Assembly (NCBI GenBank): GCA_033002965.1
Contig: JAURVB010014903.1
Span: forward strand, 62,001-126,000
Direction: 5' to 3'
Source: Piper betle
Lineage: Eukaryota; Streptophyta; Magnoliopsida; Piperales; Piperaceae
DNA length: 64,000 nt
In this document: positions 46,438 through 59,830 of the stretch, in pieces
Layout: each line of letters opens with the position of its first letter
Position numbering within the stretch: position 1 is the stretch's first letter
The notes under the pieces: model-generated
Told to the model about the DNA's origin: nothing
The model's input: only the letters and a program-made list of their open reading frames with translations
The model's database searches: none
Position numbers and translations under genes: made by a program

Positions 46438-47739
46438 AGAGAAAGGATGATAAATGGTAGAAAAACACTGAATATAATTAAGAAAGGATGATTGGATGGT
46501 TCTCTGTAACTAAGTTTGTTTTCTCTAACCACAGTCCAACGATGTCGGCATCATTGGACAGTGTGTACGCTAATAAAGATCTACCTAGGCTTCAATTAAC
46601 GAGTTCTTTACCCACCACCTCCACCTTGTGATTTGACGTATTTCAACATATTTTGGAGATAAAATCCAATTTCAATTATAGATGAATTTCTATAACACGT
46701 GGCTATACCATCTTTGAGCACCCGATGTCTACCCATCATCAACCCTAACTTTAAGTAACTAACATTTAGAAAAAAACATATTTTAAAGTTTTGATATTTA
46801 TTAATATTAATTAGGCAAAATGTTATGTCATATATAATTTATATTATATATGACTAATTTTCAGAATAAATGCTTATAAACAAGAGTCATATGACATGTT
46901 ATGTTAGTAATAGATTTTAATTATAATCCGATGATGAGATAAATTATAATAATTTATTTTATTTTATATTTTTTTAATATTGTGATCGATCAAATTTCTT
47001 ACTTTTAATTACAATTTAATTTTTTATTCCCTTTTATGAATAAAAAGTAATTAGGGTAAATTTAAATTACCCACATTAAAAATTTAAAGGTTGGTAGTGT
47101 ACGTGTGCGTGGGGGCTCATACACACACCACCTCGAACACTATGGTGTCACCGTATAATGTCGTGGTTAGTGGTGTGTTGGATGGGGTAGCACCGACTCG
47201 GGTTGTGCTTCGACTAAAATTGACTGGGTGGTGCTCCCACAAGATCCAGCGAAATCTCAAGGTGTCAGTGACCACGGTGATAATTTTTTTTTTTACGACT
47301 ATGTATGGAAAGGTAATTTTGTTAAAAATTATCAAAGAATCCCCTATCTATAACTAAAAATACAATTTACTATAATAATATATTTAATCGATGAGTTTGG
47401 GGTCAGATATATAAAAAGCTCTCAATTAACGCACAATAAACAGTCGTACCATGTTACTTTATTATCTTGCGCCTTGGGAGGAGAGAGCGACGGGAATGAG
47501 GAAGGGAGACCGCAGATAGGGACGCTATTTGTCTAAAACGAGGAAGAAAGGTTGCATCAGTTTAATCGAGAGAGCAGTGGAAGAGTGAGTGGGTGTGTCT
47601 AGAACAAGGAGAGGGGAAGCCGAAGGACGATAAAATAAGGAAGAGGAAGCATCAGTCACCGTGGGAAGTGGGAGGAGTTCGTAACTTTGAATACATACAT
47701 ATATATATATATACATCTACAGACTATGTACATACCCCC
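45511..47739. other. AT-rich spacer with microsatellites
   Basis: No supportable gene. Holds an ATT trinucleotide run at 46209-46236 and a (TA)n run at 46397-46431. The frames at 47091-47357 lie on both strands in a slightly GC-richer patch and match nothing known to me. The part from about 47450 is likely the promoter side of the EIL gene. Confidence 0.5.
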
Positions 47740-48989
47740 ATTTGCTTCGTTATCTCACTCATCAATCATCAATCATCGGACCCACTCTCACACCTTGCAT
47801 TTCTTATCGTCCTTCGCCTCTCTCCTTCCCTTTCATCCACCTCCTTCCCCACTTCCTTCCCCGACCTGTTCTTCAGCTGCTTGATTGAGGTACTGCTGCA
47901 CCAGATCAGTCTGATGTCGGAAACCATGACTTAGAGCAAGGTCCATGTACATCAGGTCTCCCTTCTACTTATTTTTATTTCCCACACTCTGTTTCATGTT
48001 CCCTTCTTCCATCCCATTTCCATCGCATCTTCTCTCCACTTCTCCTTTACTGTTTCCTAACATTCATTACTAGATCTGTTTGTTAATTGATTTTTTTTTA
48101 AAATCATGTATACTTTCTAGAGTAGAATTCTAGTTTTCCTGATGATTTGTTTCAATGCCTTTTTGTCTGTCCTTGTTATCATATTTCTATTGCTCATGTT
48201 GACTTTGTTATCTCCACCTGATTCGTTTTTGCGGATGCGTTGTTTGAGCACCCACGCCTACAGATTTATCCCCCTTTTTCTATTTTCAAGCTCTCTTTTT
48301 TTATTGATTTTATTTATTTGATGAGTTTCGCATGGTTAAATTGGCGTTCTTTTTTTGAAAAAAATTGCTCCGCACCTTATTTCTTTAGTGAAGGAAGTAA
48401 GGAAATTATGTTCTTTGCTGTTTGTGATTTTCATAAAAATAGAGGCGGATCTGAGTGTCTGACCAACGAAATCGTGAATGAGTTTCACATATTTATCTAT
48501 TATGTGAGGCCATGGAAAATCACCTCCACCTCTTGTGAATTCATTCTTTCTGCTGTGTGTGTAGAATAATTGACATGCCTTACCAAAAGAAGCATGGGCC
48601 TAGATTTATATATATATTTCCCTTTCAATTTGCTGGCCCGTCCATAATTATCTCTGAATGTTTATTTTGCTTGTTATCATGTTAGGATAGCCTGAAATAA
48701 TCCGTGATTTGTTACTCTCTATGGCCTCTACATGATCTTCAAACATTATGGTCTATTTTTTGCCTTGTTGATAAGGAACTTGTTTGGTGGATCGTGAAGT
48801 GATAATTGAAATTTTATTTTATTTTATTTTTCCTATGGGTCTAATATTGATTGATACATATATATATATAGGCATTTAACTTTCCTGTTCAGGTCGGTTT
48901 AGCTAAGAAGTTGGAAGGCAACGTTAGCAACCAGGCCACCACTGGGAGGAGAGTGCTCACTTGATTGGGATTTATCAGCGACGACGACG
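47740..48989 (+). other. EIL 5' UTR with intron
   Basis: A pyrimidine-rich leader starts near 47740 and ends at a donor after CATCAG (intron 47956-48892, acceptor after TTCCTGTTCAG). The 97-bp second part runs to the ATG at 48990. A 5'-UTR intron is usual in EIN3/EIL genes. The first leader exon contains a six-codon upstream frame, 47914-47934 (ATG to TAG), which could dampen translation. The transcription start is inferred, not seen. Confidence 0.55.
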
Positions 48990-50846
48990 ATGATATTTGA
49001 TGAAGTGTCTGACATGGGATACATGCCTTATAACCCTACAACCGAGAGGGAAACTGCACCTCCACCTCCTCCTGCTCCTGCCTCCGAAGTTGTGGAAGCT
49101 GAGTATCTTCAAGATGACGATTACAGTGAGGAAGATATGGATGCGGAAGAAGTTGGAGAGACGGATTTGGCGGGACCGTGTGCGCCTTCGACGCCTCAAG
49201 GAACGAAACAAAATGAAGGAGGCGGCTGTCAGCGGGGATGCCGACAAGCTGAGGCAATCTCAAGAGCAGGCACGACGCAAGAAGATGTCGAGAGCTCAGG
49301 ATGGGATACTCAAGTACATGCTGAAGCTGATGGAGGTTTGCAAGGCCCAGGGCTTCGTGTATGGGATAATCCCCGAAAAGGGTAAGCCGGTGAGCGGTGC
49401 GTCTGATAACCTCCGTGCCTGGTGGAAGGAGAAGGTCAAGTTCGACCGGAATGGACCTGCAGCCATTGCCAAGTACCGGACTGATCATAACATTCTTGAC
49501 GCAAATGAGGAGAATTCCTCTTTGCCTCCTATCCCTCACTCCCTACAGGAGCTGCAGGACACCACTCTTGGTTCCCTCCTCTCTGCTCTCATGCTGCATT
49601 GTGATCCTCCGCAGAGAAGGTTTCCTCTGGATAAAGGAGTTCCTCCTCCTTGGTGGCCTACAGCGAAGGAGGAGTGGTGGTCCGAGCTGGGTCTCCCAAT
49701 TGATCAAGGTCCTCCCCCTTACAAAAAGCCTCATGATCTGAAGAAGGCCTGGAAAGTGAGCGTCCTCACGGCAGTGATCAAACACATGTCCCCTGACATT
49801 GCTAAAATTCGGAAACTTGTCAGGCAATCTAAATGCCTTCAAGATAAGATGACTGCTAAGGAGAGTGCAACATGGTTGGCAGTAATAAATCAAGAAGAAT
49901 CTCTGTGTTACCAGCTCAACCCGGAAGCTCGCCCCCCTCCTTCCATTAATGGAGGTTACACCTTCAGCTGTGGGAGCGAGTATGATGTTCAAATGGTTGA
50001 AGATGAGGCCTCCATCGAGAAGCCTGAGTGCAAACCTCCTCCTGACGTTGGGCTTTTCAACATGATGTCAACCAATGAAGAAAGCCTTCTCCTTCCTCCT
50101 ACTGTCCTTAAGAGTGAAAATGGTTTCTTTCAAAAAAGGAAGTTGGAATTTGAATCTGAGGAGCAGCTGATGGAGAAGCAAAATACCTTTACTTGTGAAC
50201 ATGTTCAGTGCTTTTACCACGACGTACGTTATGGTTTTCTTGATATTAATTCTAGGAACAATCACCAATCTAGGTGCCTATTTCGACCCAATCAAGATGC
50301 TCCAAGTGCTACTGGGATGACCTCGTTCATTATTCAACAAGATAAACAATCTATGTTTTCGGTGTCCCATTCTCAATCGAAGCCTCGGGTGGTGCCACAA
50401 GGTCCATGTCCTCAGGGTATTACTATATCCAGCTTGGGGATTCCATTGGAAGGTGAGAAGTCAATTAATGATCTGATGTCAGTTTATGAGAATAATCTGA
50501 ACAAGAATAGCCAAGGAGGTGGATGTGTGAAACTTATAGCCGAGCAGGGCGGTGAACCACCTAACATTAACATGGACAGCAATTTCATTGACCGAGGAAC
50601 TTTGATGGAGTGCTGCACCTTTGATGATCCCAATGGCCACGTGAACTCAGGTATCCTTCCGTCAGATGAGACTTCATTCCATCAGGGTAAATTGTTGGGC
50701 TCCGATTGCCACTCCAAAATCATGAATGACCTTGCTTTTGGATCCCCTTATAATCATTTGACAGAGATGGATTTCTCCGATCCCTTAGCGAGGGGGCGAC
50801 AAATAATCTGGGGACAAAACAGGAGAATTCTTTTTGGTTTTGTTGA
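48990..50846 (+). CDS. EIL: EIN3/EIL ethylene-response transcription factor, two frameshifts
   Basis: Single coding exon of about 620 codons. The start [16 protein letters not shown] at 48990 leads into an acidic, proline-rich N-terminus ([21 protein letters not shown]). The EIN3 DNA-binding domain follows (about residues 55-330): [100 protein letters not shown] and [19 protein letters not shown]. Later [12 protein letters not shown] and SRNNHQSRC match the conserved C-terminal Cys/His region. One extra base at about 49152 separates the N-terminus from the domain, and one missing G in the run near 50791-50795 separates the C-terminus (family-like ending [14 protein letters not shown], stop 50844-50846). 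Family members are nuclear activators stabilised by ethylene. Broken gene or assembly indels. Confidence 0.93.
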
Positions 50847-53800
50847 TAGGATCGTCTTTTACCCTGCCAAAAAGGGCTGAAGGGAGTCGGGTACTAGACT
50901 GTATGTACATTCTGCGGAAGCATATTATTGTCTCGTATCAGTTTGGGTATTCAGACGTATAGCTAGTTTTTAATATTATTCATAGCTAATAATGGCTTTA
51001 TCAGCAGCATGCCAACCTTGTTTGGAGGTTATGTTGTGGCTCATCCAGTGACGAACAAGTCACTAGATTCTCAAGTATTGGGCGTGGGTTTTCTTGAGAG
51101 GAGAAGATGTGACACTCGTTTTTCCTTTTCCCTCGAGTGACTCCGTTCCTGCTTTTCATGAACTCTGACAATCTAGTTGCCTACATATAATATACGAAGT
51201 TTACTTGCTTCTTATTATGTTAGCTTGTTCAAACGAATTCTTCCTGGTTTCGTAGTTGTGTAATCCAAGTGGGTTTGCAATTGGTGGAATATCCTTCGTT
51301 GTTGACCTACAGCTTATGGATAAGATTCCACCCTTTAAGTACCCTGCCATGGTTGAGGCGGCATATATTGATAAATTTTGTTGAGCGTTTCTGTTTTGTC
51401 TTGTTATGCCGTTTACTGTATGCCATCAACAATGCGTCGACTATTTAGTCTGGGGCACGCACCCGTGCTATGAGCGGAGCCGAGAATGAACTGGGAGAGG
51501 CAGAGATTGGGTCAGCTGACACTAATCTTGTTTTCCGTAACAGTACCCCCAATGAAGGAGTCTCCCTTTTTTGTTTTGAAGTGACACACTTAACATACAG
51601 CATTATGTATCTACATATGAACAAAATAACGATATACGTTTAGGGTAGAATGGCATGCCTAGCAAGTTTATCAATGTGTTTGGGAGATGTTATTATGTAT
51701 GTTATATAATTATTATTTTTATTAGACATCCTAATTTTTAGAAAGAAAATTAGCCATCATATTTATTCTGTTCTACTCTATACTGAAGATTGCGTGGAAA
51801 ATAATTCAGCTCTCGGCGCATTCTGTCATTAATGGCGAGGAAATGGGTGAGGAAGTACTCGTCCTCACGTTTGTTCACAACTTGACAATAGAATATACGA
51901 GAGGATGCCTCGATGAGGTCCCTGAGATCAATTAAGGGACTTTTTTTTATTTATACTTCTCTTATCGTCTATCTTCTCCTCACGCATGTACATGTTTACT
52001 TGGAAACTGAAAAAAATAATTTATATTTGGGACGTCATTTTTAGTGGTTCATGCTTAAGGCGCCTCTAAACTATTTTGCAAATGCCAATAACGCCATGTG
52101 AACGCAATTAGGCATTATATATTTATAATATATTTACATGTATATGATATTTCTATGGAACTCTTCCGTAAGATAATTTTATGCCGTAGAATAGTAGCTA
52201 GCTCATTAAAGTCGGCGTTAATCAATTGGAAATAAGAAAATTAAAGTGGTAGGCTTATCTAGGGTAGGCCTCGGTCACATCCTCGGCCAATGAAGATTCG
52301 GACAAGTAGCCACCCAAAAATCAAAGAGGCTCTTTTGGGAACTTTAGCAGCGCCCTTTCCTTCTCTGACCTGGCCGACATAAACAGGCATCATACTATTA
52401 TGAAAAGTTTTGGATTCGTCCACATAAATGGTAATGGCATGGAGAGCTTATGGGTTAAATTACCATTTGGTTTGGTAAGGAAATGCACCCACCTATGATG
52501 AATTTGGAAGAAGAAGCGAAGCAAGACACATTCTCCTGGCACCCGTAGTGGGGGTATTCACCTGATGCAATCAGTAAACAAGGGAAAATCGTGCAAGGTT
52601 TGCTTGGGGTCTAAATTCGGTTGATCTGAATAGTTCGATGAGGATAGGCAGCTGTTTTACAAGCTCACTCATGCTTGTTTGTTGTAAAGTCAGTCAAATC
52701 AATTAATCAAAGGATGGACAATCTCCCCTGATGTCAGTGCCCAGTGGTACCCCCTGTATGGGATGGGACTTCCTCCCCACCCGTTACTATCCTCCTCCAC
52801 TCCTAATTCTATTTTTCTAGGCCGGTGGGTGGGTCCCTGCTCTTTGTTTTTTTCATTTGGTAGGTAAATATATCTGTCTAAAAACTGTGAACCCATGTCT
52901 TAATTTCCACTGCGGACGCGATTAACATTCTTTCAAAGTGTTTGAGTTACTACTTTCACGGGGCTTAAGTGCTTTGCTTCACGCACGGCTACCAAAAGCT
53001 GGTTTGTGTCTTATTCTCCAGTAATAACATAATCACTAACTTGTTTTTATCCAAACGTATAATTACTTGAACATATATATCTGTATGGAGTCGATGATCA
53101 AACTAGAAGTAGTGGACACCCAGGAAACCAGCGTCTGTCCTGCTAACGCATGCTAGCCAGAGCTCAGAAGGTTACATGTGGAGGAAGCTTTAGGTAAGGA
53201 GACGAATTAATGCTTCGAGTAGAGCAAGGTACGCCGTCGAGGTGGATGAGGACCGTTGGTTTACAAAGAGAAAGGAGCCGCCAAACTCAGGTAAAACGAA
53301 GGGAAATGATCCCTCATGCCGTCTCATTTAAACCCCCATGCTTTTCAACATCGGGAAAGATCCCCACTAAAAGAACAGTTGCACATGGTCTTCATGTGCA
53401 CCCACAGCTCCCCGTCTCCTACGAATTCAATATACAGCAAAAAAAAGTTCTTTATTTCATGCATATATATATATATATATATATATATGGATAACTTAGA
53501 TTAATATGGCGGACTTAATCAAGCACTTGAGCTAACGGCGACGTGCTCTGTGCTCTTTGGTTCTACATTTCAAGATTTATTTTAAACTATATATAATAAC
53601 AATAATTAACCAGATCAATATAAACAAATTCTTCCATACCAACAATTAAATTCCCGGATACTGTTAGAAGTAATTATTGGACATTTTGCTCTTTAACCAT
53701 GGAAAACAACCTCGATGTTCTTTTTGTATGCAAGGCATGATCAATTACACTCAAAATGGGAAGAAAGAAAAAACGATACATGTGCTCATGCACAGATATG

Positions 53801-55024
53801 GGGGGTCTCTCACACAAAATGAGGAAAATAGCAACGATAAAAGGATCGATCTTATACGATCTTGGGGAAAATTAGTTAAATGATCTTCTAACTACTACTT
53901 GGCCTTATCTCTAATTTACCACGTTCTTCTTCTTTCTTGATCTTCTTCTTCTTCCACCAAGGATCCATGTAAATACAAATACCTCTAATTCATCGCTTGT
54001 TCAAGAAAAATGAAATAATCGTCAAAAGTGCTAAAACCTCCACCTAGCGTGTGAATCCTGTAAAGGGGAAACAAATTATATCAGTTTCATTTACAAGGAA
54101 GCAATGAAATACAACTAATTAGTGAACTTTAAAAGTCGCAGTATACAAAAAGAGCTGCTTAACTTTTAGTAGAACATTTGCAACGTCAACATCCTTGACA
54201 TCTCATTTCAGCTAGGCAAGGGTGGGCTACATGGCTTTTCTGATTATTACTAATTTTAATAATGCTTAATTTCGAATCGAAATTAATCACAAAAAATACT
54301 AAATAAACAAAGTGAGTTTTTCAGGTGTCTCTCGTGTTGTAACACTTTCGATCGAAAGAGCGAAAGATATATAATGCAAAGGATTGCAGGAGGTCCAAGA
54401 AGCATGCAAGCCGGAAACGGCTGCTAACAGAGTCATCACTTCTCACTGTCAGTCACTTTGAAGGTAAAATATTGATCAGCGAGTCAAAATTAATTTCTAG
54501 GCTGCCCGATAAAAGTCTGTCCAATCTATGGACATTTGTCCCTGGGAAAAAGTTATATATATATATGCGGAAATGGATGCTTGCGTTGATGACTGCATGC
54601 CTCCTTATATTCAGTCACCTTCTTTTGTGCGATTGAATTGGACAAGAAATATTTGCTGACCATTAATGTTTTAGCAATCTGTCCACGTCTTAATGCATGA
54701 CAATTTCTTGAAATATCCACGTATTATAATTGATTTCTACGGTCAGTTCATAAATGCAACCGACAAATGATGTTGGCAATGTTAATTCTCAGATGGGCGT
54801 TTTGAATGTTGTCGGCTTCCGTACCTGAATCGAGAGGACGGAAGTTATCCAAAATGGCAAATGGAACATAAAAAGAATGCCTGTGTGGTCTTAGTTGAGT
54901 TGATCATCAGTTCTATCAAAATAAATGTAGTATGTTTAGAGCAATATAGCCAACTATGGGTAGGAAAAGGGCTAGTTAAGGAGAAGAGAAAATAGGAAAT
55001 ATTACCGTCTATGATCAGTATTAG
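50847..55024. other. Spacer between EIL and 5-phosphatase genes
   Basis: The first few hundred bases are probably EIL 3' UTR. No other gene is supported in 4.2 kb; a short TA run sits at 53463-53487. The two genes converge here (EIL plus, phosphatase minus), so this stretch holds both 3' flanks. Confidence 0.5.
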
Positions 55025-57983
55025 TTACATGCTTTTCAAGGGCATGTAACCGTTGCTCGGAGGCAAAAGCTCTTCCGCTGAAACCTTTACGCTGCCCTTC
55101 CTAGATCTAGCAAGCATCTCGATGTCTACCATGAAAATTGCACAAACTGGCCGGTGGTCGGAGAATCTCGACTCTCCTCTTATATATGACAACTGAGATA
55201 TTCCATCACCATGCCATAGTATCCTGTCGCACCTGAAAGTACAAATTTCCATATTTCAACTCAGAAAAAAAATAAAACGTCAAAAAATCACCTCATTAAC
55301 CTGTTTGATTAGCATTAAAATTCCGCTTACCATGCTGGGGTTCTCCTTTTCTTCTTACATGTTATTAGTTCTCCGGCGTAAGAATCTGAATTCTGAGAAT
55401 ATTTGTAGGTTGGAGCAAAGAATATCTTTCCCTCGTTCCAACCTTCAAACACTCGACCTCCCTCCCTTTCTATCTTTAGCTACAGTAAGAAGCAGGACAT
55501 TTTGTCAAATACAAACTGCATTCGTTGAAGAAAAACATAATAAATCATTAGTGAATGTTCAAATTAATTTTCCGGAAATTACTTGATCTTTCTCCAGAAG
55601 AGCATCCCAGTCATTCTCCTGAAGAAGTGTTTTCGTCTCCAAGTAGCTCAAAGCAATCCGGTAGTTCAAATCACCCAGCCAAATGACTCTCCTGGCAAAT
55701 GTATCACGTGTTAACCGGAATCAAATCACAATGCGAAAAGTTTCAGCTTCTGTATATAATTCCAAATATAGTTATAAATACAAGTAGCCTACTCATGATC
55801 AAGAATTTTCTCTGGCATCCTTCGGAAAACAGATCTACATATCTTGCGAAATTGGGTGTTTCTGAGGATCTCTACGACATCAGAATTCCTCCTTAGTTCG
55901 TCACCTTCTTTCTCTCCTGACGCCAAGTGACTACACACGAAGCACAAACTCGTCTGGTGCAAAGACATGCTCATTGAAATACACCCCTGCAGCTCAGAAG
56001 CAATTCAATCTCCATCATTAAACTAAAGCTTTCACCGCGTCAGAGATCAGAAACAGGATAGAAAATTAAGAGTCGATCGAAATTATGGGTATTGAACCTT
56101 GTTTCCGAGGCAGCCCATGATTCCCCGGCCAACACTAGAGATTCTCAAATGGCCAATATGCTGAAGAAGCTCTTTCTTGGCCCAGACCGTCAAAAAATCC
56201 CCACCATTTGCTTACAGGCAACAAGGCTATACCTGCGCTGGTTGTTATCAGAAGCAGAGACTAGGCTCTTTGCCACAAGACTAGCGTCTCCTTCATCCTC
56301 TTCAGATGAAGAATCTTCTTCCATCACAATTGCTTGTTGACACCGAAAACACGAATCCTTCATATATTTCTTCTCCACATCAAAGGGGCAGTTGCATGTC
56401 TTTAGCTTTCTTCCAATATCTATTCTAAAACTTTTGCTGATTGTTCTAAGAGAAGGTCGTTGGAAGGAAATTGGACCCCCAAAAACTTTGGAGTCTCTTG
56501 AAGACTGGCAGGAGGAGGTGGCTAAGTCAGAAGTAGCAGAGTTGCTCGTATCCTCGGACGTAGAAGAAGATCTGTTCAAAGATTCATGGATCAGCAGAAG
56601 CCACTTAGCCGCTGGCTCGTGGTCTTCTATGACCAAAACATTTCCAGCATTTAGGGGCACTATTTCTTGGAAGCTGTCACAATTAAAATTGCAGTAGTAT
56701 CAGCATTAGCAACGAACAAAAATTAAAGCCGCCTCGCAGGAGATTGTAAATCCACGAGGGGAGAGCATTAATTATACACAATATATAGCAATCGATTCCG
56801 CGGGAGTATGACACGTACCCCAAGACATAGATATCGGATTCATCATCCACACACAGAAAATCATCGAGATTGAGTCCACCGTGCGGTGGGTTTCCTCCCA
56901 CATTCCATGTTGCCACAAATATCCTGAAAGTCACACAAAATTATCCAGTTTCAACGACGGATGGAAGTCCGAAACATAAAAAGGCATTAGAAAACAGAGC
57001 TAAACGAAGACCCAAGGTAGAAGTGCCTGTTTTCAGTACTTGACAGGTCGAGCTTCCAAGAAATTGGGCATTGAAGAATTGAGGTCTCCAAAACTTGATC
57101 GTCCAAGCGATGAATTAAAACCTCTTGCCCCTTAAAACAAATTGCAAATGAACATATTATTTTCCACTTGCAGAGAAACAGCACCCAAACAAACAATGAA
57201 GAATCAACCAAGTGTTGAAGTATTACCAGAAACGCTCCCTCTACCAACCACGGGAGCAGCTGAAAACGCAGAATTTGCCTCAAATTCCTCTGCAGTTTCA
57301 ACAAACAATTACGAAAGCTGGAAAGCTAAAATCAATATTGAACCCACCCATCAAGCAATAATATTCTCGTGTTCGTAGTAGTATTTAGGATCAAATCCTA
57401 AAAATCAGATGGAAGTATAGCAAAAAGGAATTCCGTAGTTTGTTTTTGTCCTTTTTTTTTCTCCTGGGAAACTGTAACACGAAAGAGAGCTTCCTTCTTT
57501 TCAGGGCACAACTTGCTAGGAAGAAGTAAAGACTCGGCTTGTTTAATGTCTATGCTAGTGTTTCTACCCCCAAAAATTGAGAGTAAAGACCTCGATTTCC
57601 CTATAACGAGTCTTGATAAGTAGGCCAGACAATTTTTGAGGGTGAATTTGGTTGACTACAGATATAGATGTCTTCAAACTAAGTAGACTTCCTATAGCCG
57701 CCACAATAAATCAGCCAGTGCCAGATGACCAATATTTGTTCAAATGCAATATCCACAAAGCACTTGAAAACATTTTCGCTACAGAATTCTACCACAGGTA
57801 CGATACCAGTACTTTTTCAAGTACGATTATAACCACCTCAATGGAACACATATTGTATACGTAACATGAAATCACAGTAAGAAAGCGGTACTAATTTATT
57901 TAGTTATTTTTTTGCCTTTACCTACCCGGAAATGTGTAATCTTCTGATTTCCTTCTTATCTTGGTGGCAAAGATTTTGGGCAT
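55025..57983 (-). CDS. Type I inositol polyphosphate 5-phosphatase, one frameshift
   Basis: Nine exons from high to low: 57926-57983 (start [18 protein letters not shown]), 57227-57289, 57040-57130, 56819-56923, 56098-56673, 55793-55986, 55583-55691, 55331-55479, 55025-55232 (stop TAA 55027-55025). All borders are GT-AG. The catalytic domain opens FVATWNVGG, with [48 protein letters not shown], and both family signatures WLGDLNYR and [11 protein letters not shown], ending SRFSDHRPV. Such enzymes remove the 5-phosphate from inositol phosphates and phosphoinositides; sequence style is closest to the CVP2/CVL group. In the 576-bp exon the run of six A (56192-56197, plus strand) is one base short, creating a stop after MVGIF; with seven the frame continues LTVWAKKEL and all phases fit (about 517 residues). 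An upstream coding exon cannot be ruled out. Confidence 0.92.
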
Positions 57984-58879
57984 AAAAGACTGCAATCCCC
58001 ATAAATGAATGCAATTAATGCCAGCTCATTTTTAAGAAAGTAAAGCTGCCCCAGAAATAAAGGGGTACGGGAGCAAAACATGCACGCTCTTTCTTGAAAA
58101 AAACAGAGGTAAATGAGTAATGGTCCCAGAAATGAAATGAGATTCTTAGAGAAACAGGGGGGATGTAAGGCAAAGATTAGACAATACTACAAAAATAAAG
58201 GACCTTCTTCCAGCTGCTATCCTTCTCAAGAGTCATCTCGACTAATTTTTGCTTCTCCTGTAAGTTCTTCAACACTCAATCGTACCAATCGTCGTTCTTC
58301 AACATCAATGAGAAGCACCACATCTGGATCCACTGAGATCAAGAGAAGGCCATAGATGACAATGTGATAATTCTCATAACAATGAAAAAATAGCCATACA
58401 CTAATGTGCCATATCAATCAACAAGCCAGTCACAAATTCCTCATGCAGCAACCATAAAAGTCACATTAAGGCTGACAACTCAGACACATCAGTCCCTTTC
58501 AAATTGGCTTTCATGGCTAGGAACCTGTATGCAACCTTACAATAAGAGACGCCAAACAAGCCTAGATTTCGTGGTGCAAACAAAATTAAAGGCCAAGATT
58601 TAACTCACGCAAGACAATCAGATGCAGTAAAAGATGAAAGGAAGAGGTACACACAGAGGATGATTTCTGGACAAAAAGCAGATGATCAAACCACATAGAC
58701 GGGGAAGTTAAAAATGAATTCCAATGCTGTGATGAACGTCGGCAGTGCTTTTCTTATGAAACAAACGCTTTAAAAAAACAAATTAGAAAAGAAAAATAAA
58801 GATTACATGAACCATGAAATAAACCTTCTTAAATAAATACAAAAAAATGATTAATTATCAAAATATGTGATGCAAGATC

Positions 58880-58932
<53 letters not shown>

Positions 58933-59830
58933 CCTCTCATTTTTCGAAAAACAAAACCACTCGTGGATGCAATAAACCATGGAGCTAATTTATAAAACTA
59001 ATTAGGGAAAATAAAAAGGAAACCGCTTAGGAGTCCGAACCTGATCAGCAGTTGATTTTCGTGAATTAATACAGATCGCAGAAATGCAGAAACGAGGAAT
59101 GCCTTTCTCAGGGAAAAAGTGATGAGAATATATGAAGAAACTTCACACGGTAGCAATGCAAATGATCAAACCAACTCCGCCATAAGCATTGTTGGGGAGG
59201 AAAGCAGGCTAGGAGGCAAAAGAATATCCACCGTGTTTGTTATGTTACCAAAATTGAAGGAAAGGCCTCAAGCGTGAGGCAAACAACCAAAGGAGGTACC
59301 CAACCGGTGAAACAAAGAAAAAACAAAAAGGCCAGTTTCGATATACGAGTGGTGAAACTTCTTAATTAATTAGTTAGCAGTTAGCAGCCATGGTTTTCGG
59401 TTCCACCCCACAATGCAGAGGGGAAGACTTGCGTCTGGATGTTGCTAGCGGAGCGGTCAACTTCTTCCGCGCAAGGCAGGTTCTTTAGACCTTGAAGTTT
59501 GAATCCCAAGGTGAAGAAGCATTGATATTGAAGAGTGGAAACAATAAAATGGCACGCACACTTGCTAAAGTCTGCAACGCGCGTCCAAACTACTTCTGAT
59601 CAACGGGCATGGGAAAAGTCGTTGATTCGCATCTTCAGATCAAACCCAACCACTGAAAGACTAGAACGCGTAACAAATAATAAACAGTATATATTGCCTT
59701 TTATGAATATGCGGTCTCTTCCCATCTGCTTCCCACTCCACACACCCCACGAGTCCTCTCGATAACTGGACCTCATTCCATTCCAGTTCACAGTTCACAG
59801 TTCTCAATTCTCAAGGAGTGAACGATTGTA
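57984..59830. other. 5-phosphatase upstream region
   Basis: Likely 5' UTR, leader intron(s) and promoter of the minus-strand gene. A minus-strand frame at 58226-58417 ending in VEERRLVRLSVEELTGEAK looks protein-like but does not join the gene and matches nothing I know. A TA/GA compound microsatellite lies at 58880-58931. Confidence 0.45.
58880..58931. repeat. Compound (TA)n(GA)n microsatellite
   Basis: About 9 TA units (58880-58898) run straight into about 16 GA units (58899-58931). On the minus strand this is a CT tract about 0.9 kb upstream of the phosphatase start, where GA/CT repeats can act as promoter elements in plants; here that is only a possibility. Confidence 0.95.

Noticed and set aside
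47091..47357. Small gene between the hAT remnant and EIL
   Set aside because: Open on both strands, with no recognisable motif, splice context or start context.
48997..49152. N-terminus [11 protein letters not shown]... of the longest frame at the EIL locus
   Set aside because: It is out of phase with the family-like start at 48990 (MIFDEV, acidic and proline-rich). It is an artefact of the frameshift near 49152.
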